From NCBI GenBank assembly GCA_033977485.1, contig CM066993.1, positions 66,690,864 through 66,754,863 on the forward strand: 64,000 bases of DNA, read 5' to 3'. This DNA is from Hydrangea macrophylla. Its lineage: Eukaryota > Streptophyta > Magnoliopsida > Cornales > Hydrangeaceae. Below, piece by piece: positions 56,367 through 64,000 of this stretch. Numbering within the stretch: the stretch's first letter is position 1; each line of letters opens with the position of its first letter. A program made the translations under genes and the position numbers. Under the pieces are notes generated by a model. The model searched no databases. It was not told the origin of the DNA and saw only the letters and a program-made list of their open reading frames with translations.

Positions 56367-58564
56367 TATGGACACGCGGAATCCCACTTCTTTTTGTTTT
56401 TTTGTTTTGAGATTATTTTAAAAAAGGAAAGGAAAAAGGTCTGTTGAAAATAGATACAGAGTCGCCACTTGGTCTTTAAGGAACCAAAAAACCTAATTTG
56501 ACTCATCCAAATGGATAAAGGGCACCGGCCTTTCATGTTCTTTGGCTTGGGGTTTTGGTACGGGAGAGGAAGGAGCCTTTGTCATGACTAAAACACCCTC
56601 AACTCGCCCTGTCTTTCGACGGGCCTCAATTAGCATCCAAATAATCATCTTATACTATGTTTGGTTCGACAGTTAATATTTATGATAGGTATATTACATC
56701 ACATAAGAAACTTGAAATGGAAGATCTAAAGATAAAATATCATTCATAAGATCTAAGCCAAGTATCACACAATGCAAAGTGAAAGATCACACGGACAAAC
56801 CTAGGAAAAATCGTCTAATCACATATCAAGTAATAAAGTTTTCCTAATCTAAGGGGACATGAATTGTTCTTAAAACAAATAATCAAATAAATCAAAATAT
56901 GCTTAGCAAGCTAGAATGATGCATGTTAATCTTTGAGAAAAGAAGATCTCTCAATCCCCGAGACGGATGAGAAAGGAGGATTAGATCGAGGGGAAGCATG
57001 AACGTGTGATCATGATCATTCCTTATAATCTTCTTAGATTAGGAGTTACAAAAACCCCAAATCTTGCATAAATGCAATGTATGATCCTAGAATGTGCAAA
57101 GGTTGTAGTGTGTTTGTGTACATGGACTTTCTAAAGTGGCTTAGAAGTCTAAGATATGCATGAATGCATGAAGAAAATTATCATAGAATATGTACAAATA
57201 TGGTATGGACCACTTCCTAAGACATGAACAAATTTGGAGTACATGTAAGCATCAAATCAAAGGATGGAAGTAAAAGTATGCTTGTTGTGAATAAGGGACA
57301 AAACAGTAACATGATCTTTTGGAAATTGAAAAGAGGGGTTAGGAGTGTTTTCAATGCATATTTTTTATGGAGATCTTTCTTATTGTGTCTAGAGCAGAAC
57401 CCAAAAATCCAATCTTTAATAACTATCACAGATTGAGAGAAATCATATAAACAATATAGGTTATTCAGAAACAGAGTCCGTACTGTCGACTGAAATGTTA
57501 GAAAATCTTAGAAAATGAAAACAAAAGATCTAGAGGCCCATATTATACAGAAAGTTCCCTAAGAAATTGAAGTTCAAGGGAAAAATAAGTTGGGGCAACT
57601 TGTTTTGGAAAAGTTTTCTGTAAAACAAGTTAAAAGTCAACTTAGCTGCTGTGACAGCAGAGGCAGAATGTTTGGAAGGAATGTTTGGACAAAAATGGAC
57701 CCCTTTCAAGTGCTTCCAAGTCAAGCCAAAAATCAAGGGTGTTCCTTAATGAGTTAGGAAGACTTTCCAAGTGGTCTTGCATCCATACATTGAGTATTGA
57801 GTTCTAGAGAAATCTTTGATCTCAGATCATTCACTGTTTTGACTCACTGTTTTAAAGATTTTGGGAAAAACTTGAGTATTCTTTCTTGAGATCAAAATGA
57901 GAGGGTTTGAGAGGGATTTTGAAATAGAGGTTTTGAAAGTATATTTTCAACATCAAATAGAGATTATGACCTCTTGGAATATCAACATCAAACTCATCAT
58001 CAAGAACCCCCAATATTATTGGAGAGATTCATTTTTATTTTGAACATAACTTCAAGGATACCTTTGAGGTATTGAAGTTATAATTATCATCTATTAAACA
58101 TGTTTTTGAGGTCAAGAGCTACTATCCATAAGGATTCACTCACCTCAAACTTCATGTCATCATTTAGATGATGAAGAGAAAGTAAGTAAATAAAGAAAAA
58201 AAAATTAAAAAAAAAAAGAAAAAGAAATGAGATTAAGAAGAGATGAACATAATATGAACAAGCAAGTAAATAATAATCAATGTGCTTTTGGACTTGTAGC
58301 TTGGTGTTTCACTCATAGATATTGACATTTGGACATGGAAGTAGCTCCCTAACTCATGAATGCTTAGAGAAATGGTGGTTGGGTGTATTGATGATGAAGT
58401 ATATAGAGGGATGATGGAAGAACTTGAGTTTAGAACTCACTTTCTATAGAAAATCAGTGAGAGAAGCTCCCTTTCTCTCTTCTAAACCTATTTCTATCTC
58501 TCTTTCTCTCTAAAACTTTCTCAAGTTTTGCACTTGGCCCCTCCAAAATGAAAGACAATGGGGG

Positions 58565-58574
58565 GTTTATATAG
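58565..58574 (-). promoter_or_regulatory. TATA-like box of the Ogre-like LTR
   Basis: cctatataaa on the minus strand, with a C-rich flank. Confidence 0.45.
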
Positions 58575-58718
58575 GCCAATTTGGGGGTGGTTTTGGGATT
58601 TAGAAAGTACTCCCATTGGTCCTAAACATCTGTGAACATAGAACTACGTCGTTTTGGTTTCTAATTAATCAAAATGAACCCCCAAAGAAATTATAAAAAT
58701 GGACCATTCTGGGGGAGA

Positions 58719-58777
58719 GTGCCGCGGTGGCACTGGGCCTGTGCCGTGGTGGCAGTGGGCCAGTGTCGTTGCGGCAC
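58719..58777. promoter_or_regulatory. Three near-palindromes (GTGCCGCGGTGGCAC type) at 22-bp spacing
   Basis: Starts 58719, 58741 and 58763, exactly 22 bp apart. Each is 15 bp with inverted GTGCC...GGCAC ends, with variants. On the minus strand they lie upstream of the TATA-like box, as in the other LTR families. The surrounding region is AT-rich, so these G+C-rich units stand out. Confidence 0.65.
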
Positions 58778-59638
58778 TGCTCCTCATTCGTCCAGATAAT
58801 CCTTTTTAGGCCCCCAGAGGTTCCGGTATTCGTGAAAAGGCCCTATTTTGCCCAAAATTCACAGAAAATGCATACGAACTCCAAACTGAGCTTGTGATAT
58901 ACCGTTGAAAAGGTATCGCAGTCTACTTTCTATATAAAATGTTTCAAAGTCAGGTCACTTTGAAAAGTTTTACAGTATTCGTGATAAAAGTCAATTTGTT
59001 CGCCTTTTTCACCTTCAAAAATTCATAATAAATCTGTTTTAAATCCAAATATTATGTGCGATATACCGTTGGAAAGCTATTTACCTCTAGTATCCATGAA
59101 AAATGTTTGAAAAATGATACGATGCTCCAGTTTTAAAGTCAACTTTTGGTCAAACTGGTCAAACTGGTCAAACTTTGGATTCCCGGGAAGTTCTGGAAAC
59201 CTCTAGGAGCTCCCAGGAGCTGACGTTTTCGTTTGATTTTCTTTTAAAACTCATTTTAATACTTTCTACATGATCTAGAATGATTCCGAAACTTTTTGGC
59301 GAATTTGGACGATTTCGGTCAAACCTTGGTCAAACTTGGTCAAACCGGTCATCGGGGACTTTCCGGGAACTTTTGGGACTTTTGGGGGTCTCTAGGAGCT
59401 GAAAATTTCATCTGATTTTACTTAAAAACTCATTTTCTTACTTTTCTTACGACATAACATCTTTTCAGAACTTTTGGTCCAAATCTGGGAGTTTTCGGGC
59501 TGGGGCATTTTGGTCATTCTGAGCATTTTGAGAAATAGAACTAACTTCCAAGAGTCCTTTTGAGTCTTTTTTGATCATTGTGAACCACCAAGTTATGGGT
59601 CTCCTAAATCTGATAGCCGACAAAATGGGGTGTCTACA

Positions 59639-60670
59639 ATGCCATAAATTAAAACTAGACGAAGAAGAACTCAAACGAAAGGATGACAAGTCAACACTAG
59701 AAGCTGCAACCACTGGTACATTGAGCTTGTCCAAGATGTATAATCCCCCTTGCCTATGGCCTATCCCAATCAGTGTCTGAGACTGCGGATCCTGCATATG
59801 ACAAATAGTAGAAGAAAAAGAGACTAAGTAACCTGCATCACAAAGCTGACCAACAGAAACAAGATTCATAGTAAGTTTGGGATGTGGTAAACACTAGAGA
59901 GAGATACATGAGGTGTGACAACAGACCCAACACCTGTTACTGGCATGGGAGTACCATCAGCAGTCATAACAGGCAAAGAAGAAGCAGGACATAAGGATGC
60001 AAAAGATGACAAGTCAGGTGACATATGATTAGAAGCTCCAGAGTTTAAGACCCAAATACCTGAGGACATAACTGAAGACATACCTAGTGAAGAGGTAGCC
60101 ATAGCATGTGGTTGTGTGGCAAAGAACTTCTGAAATTGCTCAGCAAGGGAGGTCATGGACGGAGTGGATGGGGAAGAGGAACCGGGTCCAAATGAGTCTA
60201 ATGGTAGTACAACTGCTGCAGTGTTGGGCTGTGGAGGCCTATACGAACGCTGCTGAGATTGGTTGTCAAATTTCCAATGAGAAGGTTGAGGTTGCTGTTG
60301 TTGTGGTGATCGACCATGTGAGGGTTGGTTGCTGCTATTGGACTAGTTTGCTCGACCCAACCTAGGACATTGAGCCTTCCAATGACCCTTCTCCTTACAG
60401 TAGCTGCATACATCACTACCAACTCTCAAGTAAGGCTTATTCTGATTGTTGGATGATGGTCGAAAAAGGGCTGCTAAAACAGACGGAGTAGAGTCGGGGA
60501 GAATTCCCTTTCCAGACTGAGTCTTGAGACATATTTCCTCGGCTACTAACTCATGGACAATAGAATCAACTGACGGAAGTGGGCTACGATGGAGAATGGA
60601 CCCACGAAGGCCCTCAAAATCATCACATAGAGCCATCAAAAATTGATCCAGACTTTGTTCCTCCCTTCCA
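59639..60670 (-). pseudogene. Copia gag C-terminus, protease and GAG-pre-integrase, inverted segment
   Basis: On the minus strand: truncated gag from about 60670 (REEQSLDQFLMALCDDFEGL), CCHC knuckle CSYCKEKGHWKAQC (about 60415-60375), a TAG at 60343, a Gln/Pro/Ser-rich linker, protease with NSGASNHM where DSGASNHM is expected (catalytic Asp replaced by Asn), a frameshift near 59867, then MNLVSVGQLCDAGY and a pre-integrase region ending FNLWH at the TSD. Gag residues before 'REEQ' are missing at the inversion breakpoint near 60670. Inactive. Confidence 0.87.
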
Positions 60671-62325
60671 GAGCCCACTCAAGCACCTGCTGAGGCTGTG
60701 GAACCTCCTCGCTATCCTGCTCGTACTCCTAAGTCGACTCAATCACCTGATTTTGTTTATTCTTGTTATTCGGATTCTTTTGCTTCCTTTTTAGCTTCAG
60801 TTCATGATCTCTCTGAACCTCTGTCCTATAAAGAGGCAGCTCTTGATACTCTTTGGCAGCAGGTTATGGTAGAGGAACTCTCTGCATTGAATAAGACAAA
60901 CACTTGGAGTTTGGTTCCCTTACCTTTTGGTAAGAGTGCTATTGGTTCTCGTTGGGTTTATAAAATCAAACCCAAGTTAGATGGGTTTGTTGAGAGGTAC
61001 AAAGCAAGATTGGTTGCCAAGGGTTTTTCCCAGCAATATGGTTTGGATTATGAGGAGACTTTTGCTCCTGTTGCTAAAATGACTATTGTTCGTGCTCTTA
61101 TTGCCGTTGCTTCTGTTCGTCAATGGCATATAACTCAGATGGATGTTAAAAATGCTTTCTTGATTGGAGACCTCCAAGAGGAGGTTTATATGGTTCCTCC
61201 TCCGGGTGTTCCTCATGGTCCAGGTGAAGTTTGTAGGCTTAAGAAAGCCTTATATGGTCTTAAACAAGCCCCTCGAGCTTGGTTTGAGAAATTTTCCACT
61301 GTGATTACCTCATTTGGGTTTTCCCCGAGTGAGTATGATTCAGCTCTCTTTATCAGGTATACCACTGTTGGTCGTATTGTGCTTTCTTTGTATGTTGATG
61401 ACATAATTATTACTGGTGATGATGTTGATGGGATTGCAGTCTTGAAGTCTGAATTAGCTCCTTTTTTTGAAATGAAGGACTTAGGTCAACTACATTATTT
61501 TTTAGGGATTGAAGTGGCCTTTTCTCCAAAAGGTTATCTTCTTTCTCAGTCTAAGTATACAGGTGACATTCTTGAGCGTGCTCGCGTCACTGATAATAAG
61601 ATTGTTGATACCCCTCTGGAGCTTAATGTTCGTCTTTCTTCTTCTGATAGTGTTCATTTGCCTGATCCTACCTTATATTGCACTATTGTTGGTAGCTTGG
61701 TTTATCTTACTGTTACTCGTCCGGATATTGCTCATTTTGTTCATGTTGTTAGTCAATTTGTTACTTCCCCTACTACAGTTCATTGGGCTGTTGTTCATCG
61801 TATTTTGAAGTACTTGAGAGGCACTCGATTTCAAAGTCTTTTACTTTTGTCATCTTCTTCCTTGGAGCTGCGTGCATACTCTGATGCTGATTGGGTCGGT
61901 GATCCTACAGATCGCAAGTCTGTTACTGGATATTGTATATTTTTGGGTGATTCTCTCATTTCTTGGAAGAGTAAAAAGCAAGATGTTGTTGTCGTGTCTT
62001 CCACAGAAGCTGAGTATCGTGCTATGGCTTCGACTACACGTGAGGTTATTTGGTTACGCCAGCTACTTACAGATATGGGTGTCTTATGTATTGTGATAAT
62101 AAAAGTGCTATTCAGATTGCTCACAATTTAGTTTTCCATGAGAGGACGAAGTATATAGAGATTGATTGTCACATTACTCGTCATCACCTTAAGCATGGAG
62201 CTATCACTTTGCCTTTTGTTTTTTCTTCCGCGCAGATTGCTAATTTGTTTACAAAGTCACATCCGATTCAACGTTTTCGTTTTTTAGTTGGCAAACTCTC
62301 TATGCTTCTAGCTGTATCATCGTGA
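60671..62325 (+). pseudogene. Copia reverse transcriptase and RNase H, plus strand
   Basis: Begins abruptly with EPTQAPAEAVEPPRYPARTP, which is integrase-RT linker sequence, immediately beside the inverted gag. RT: LVPLPFGKSAIGSRWVYKIK, YKARLVAKGFSQQYGLDYEE, motif A QMDVKNAFLIGDL, LKKALYGLKQAPRAWF and YVDDIIITG. RNase H: AYSDADWVGDPTDRKSVTG, SWKSKKQDVVVVSSTEAEYR, then after a frameshift near 62080 [13 protein letters not shown] and the C-terminal [10 protein letters not shown], stop at 62323. RT itself is open from 60671 to the frameshift. Confidence 0.9.
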
Positions 62326-62358
62326 GTTTGAGAGGAGGGGGAGGGGGGGTGGGGGGGT

Positions 62359-62572
62359 TATTAGAGGTAGCTATATATTATAATTATTAGTTTTATTTGC
62401 TTTAGGGTTGTTTAGTCTTTTACTTTCTATTAGGGTAATACTGTATACCTAGATATATTATTGTAACTTCTTTTCTATTGTATTCATTTATTCAGTTTTT
62501 GTGTTATGAAAAACTCTAGCTCTCTTTTCTCTTTTCCCTTTATTATTTTCTTGATTATTTAATATATTCACA
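62359..62572 (+). repeat. Right LTR of the rearranged copia
   Basis: 214 bp after a long G-rich polypurine tract (62333-62357), followed by the TSD GAGCT. Confidence 0.88.
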
Positions 62573-62577
62573 GAGCT

Positions 62578-63044
62578 AAATAGACTCTAAATTAAACTGG
62601 AGTAAATATTGGATATAACGAGGATACCACTTCATATTTGTAATGTTAGTAACATCTTTGAAAATTTTGTTATGTGGGAAGGATTTCCCTTAGAAATACG
62701 GGAGAAAGATGTACAAACACAGAGTGTATATTAGTTTGGGATACCATATCATCCGAATAGTTGTGATAATTAATATTTTTCCCTAAAATTTAGGGTGCAT
62801 GGTGATTGAGGGCTAATTGAACAAAAAAAATAAAAAAATTCCCTCTTTTTTCTTTCATTTAAAAGATAAGAACTTTTTTCCTGATTAAAAAAAAAGTACT
62901 TTTTTCAACCAAAAAAAAAAGAAAGGATGAGTTATTTCAAAAGCTAAGCCAACAGTCTCTAAATCTGAGGGTTGTGATTGAGGGTTAATTGATTTTTTTT
63001 TCCCTCTCTTTTTGTTTTTACAACTTTTCATAAAAATAAAAATA

Positions 63045-63105
<61 letters not shown>

Positions 63106-63229
63106 GGAGTTTAGAACTTTTTATAGCCCAATTGATATTGATGTCATCTATCTATCTATCTATTCTTTATATATATAAGTGGAGGCTTTGGGCTGGAGGA
63201 ATATAGTTTTGACATGTGTCATTTAATTT
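62578..63229. other. AT-rich intergenic region with (AAT)n
   Basis: Holds an (AAT)n microsatellite at 63045-63102 (about 19 units) and a (CTAT)n stretch at 63147-63162. No gene. The poly-Asn ORF is an artefact. Confidence 0.7.
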
Positions 63230-63722
63230 GGAAAATTATAATTCAATCAATTTTTTGTATAAAATTTAAAAGTTAGTCTACTATTTTTTATATTTGAAAA
63301 AAAATATCAATAATAATTAAAAAAAAAATTTAAAGTCATCAACAAAATTTAAATTAAAAAAAAAAGCCCATCAACTTTTGAATAATCATTTTAACTTTTA
63401 GCCTATTTTATGTTTTTCACGTTGTAAACTTACACCAAACGTTGTGATGGTTCCTCCCGACTTGTGAAGATTGACTTGCTCCCAACCTTGTGAAGAGTTG
63501 CAACCAGACTTTGACATGAGTTGCTCTTCGCATTCTAAAGAGTTGGTTCCAACATTTTAGAGAGTTTCTCCCCGACCTTATAACGAGTTGTTCCAAAACG
63601 TGATGAAAAATCAATGACTTGTTTTTTTTTTTTTTCAAAAAAAGTTGATATTTTTTAATTTTTAAAAATAATAGATTGACTTTAATTTCTATACATAAAA
63701 TAGACTGAAATTTAATTATTCC
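63230..63722. mobile_element. Relic of the 11-kb MULE-type MITE family
   Basis: The left end GGAAAATTATAATTC and right end AATTATTCC are imperfect inverted repeats that match the ends of 11130-11700. The interior shares the 'aaagtcatcaa.aaaattaaa' stretch, 'catcaacttttgaa' and the repeated 'gagttgctcc.aac' phrases (63430-63600). No convincing 9-bp TSD (ATTTAATTT against TATAAAACT). No ORF. Confidence 0.6.
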
Positions 63723-64000
63723 TATAAAACTTACCTCCATTGAGTTTTCTTCATAATAAATACAAACACTACCCCCTCAATTTTTCCCCCATCATCTCTT
63801 GATCTGCCTTACTAATGTCTTAATATATTTCATTTAAATCTAACTGCTAACCAGATATATTTGTGAGCCATACAAACTCATGTCTGCTTTTTGACACTTC
63901 TTCTTACCTCTATGGTTTAGAGACCTCTCTATAAAATGTGAGTAATCATCTCTGCTTGAAAGAAAATTTTACAAATCAAAATTACTCCCCAAATATGCAC
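63723..64000. other. Intergenic end of window
   Basis: AT-rich, nothing recognised. Confidence 0.5.

Larger units (their letters stand above)
56367..59638 (-). mobile_element. Ogre/Tat-like solo LTR, 3.3 kb, minus strand
   Basis: The TSD is ATGCC (56362-56366 and 59639-59643). On the minus strand it starts TGTAGACACCCC and ends GTGTCCATA, where GTGTCTACA would be the perfect mirror. A 'gagtcgccacttggtcttta' block (56460-56479) is typical of Ogre/Tat-type ends. A minus TATA-like box lies at 58565-58574, and three 15-bp near-palindromes lie 140-210 bp upstream of it (58719-58777). No internal domain or PBS, so it is a solo LTR left by recombination. It interrupts the copia GAG-pre-integrase exactly between the codons for W-H and S-R-L-G-H. 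Confidence 0.85.
54951..62572 (+). mobile_element. Ty1/copia element with inverted gag-integrase block
   Basis: LTRs 54951-55161 (211 bp) and 62359-62572 (214 bp) begin TATTAGAG and end TTCACA. The TSD is GAGCT (54946-54950 and 62573-62577). A PBS-like tgatatcatagc (55162-55173) follows the left LTR and a long G-rich tract (62333-62357) precedes the right LTR, so the LTRs are in plus orientation. RT-RNase H (60671-62325) is also plus, but gag, protease and integrase (about 55294-60670, minus the insert) are on the minus strand. The GAG-pre-integrase region is further split by a solo LTR (56367-59638). The gag N-terminus is missing. Confidence 0.9.

Overview
The window looks like plant nuclear DNA, most likely from a eudicot, and consists almost entirely of transposable elements. 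I found no host protein gene, rRNA or tRNA. The evidence is plant-type LTR retrotransposons with tRNA-Asp and initiator tRNA-Met primer sites, chromoviruses with a C-terminal chromodomain, Stowaway, hAT and MULE type miniature elements, AT-rich intergenic sequence, and CT, ATT and AAT microsatellites. Boundaries come from matching the two LTRs by eye, TG...CA ends, short target-site duplications (TSDs), and primer-binding (PBS) or polypurine (PPT) sites.

Layout. 1-3539: end of a chromovirus-like Ty3 element, with a decayed Athila-like LTR lodged in its 3' LTR. 3595-10675: complete, very young non-autonomous LTR element (CATAT TSD, 1621-bp LTRs with no difference seen) carrying one unrecognised 568-aa ORF. 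11130-11700: MULE-type MITE. 11767-17726: inverted-repeat complex holding a hAT MITE (12815-13301) and an old Ty1/copia (13474-17183). 18060-18700: possible decayed LTR. 19244-25110: minus-strand Ty1/copia with identical LTRs (TTAAC TSD), intact gag, and pol broken by one TGA. 27170-33176: minus-strand non-coding LTR element (TTAAC TSD), whose left LTR was hit by a gag-only, TR-GAG-like element (27743-31489, TCCCA TSD). 34235-53869: old Tekay-like chromovirus, split inside integrase by a young chromovirus (40093-50733, ATAAT TSD) that has an extra acidic ORF before gag. 54488-54737: Stowaway MITE. 54951-62572: Ty1/copia (GAGCT TSD) whose gag-to-integrase block is inverted relative to its LTRs and RT, and which holds an Ogre-like solo LTR (56367-59638, ATGCC TSD). 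63230-63722: relic of the 11-kb MITE family.

Main unexpected signal. Several unrelated LTR families carry clusters of short palindromes, mostly 10-14 bp with a central TCGA. The sequence is specific to each family: TTCGATCGATCGAA at 4.0 and 4.5 kb, CCAATCGATTGA at 40.2 and 40.9 kb, CAGTCGACTG at 35.9 and 53.5 kb. The copies are mostly arranged as pairs 18-21 bp apart, and clusters often flank the predicted TATA box. Looser versions occur at 18.3 kb (CTCGAG core) and 58.7 kb (GTGCCGCGGTGGCAC, 22-bp spacing). A shared layout with different sequences suggests a common mechanism, either a dimeric DNA-binding protein or paired RNA hairpins that has co-diverged with each family. Other leads are the orphan ORF of the 3.6-10.7 kb element, the acidic accessory ORF at 42.5-43.5 kb, the array of about eleven mini-hairpins in a copia leader at 24.3-24.6 kb, and the inverted copia.

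How the parts relate. The non-coding, gag-only and orphan-ORF elements lack reverse transcriptase and integrase, so they must have moved using enzymes from other elements. Nesting gives relative ages: the young chromovirus postdates the Tekay-like element, the gag-only element postdates the non-coding element, and the Ogre-like LTR postdates the copia. All coordinates were read by hand, so ends without a TSD may be off by several bases.
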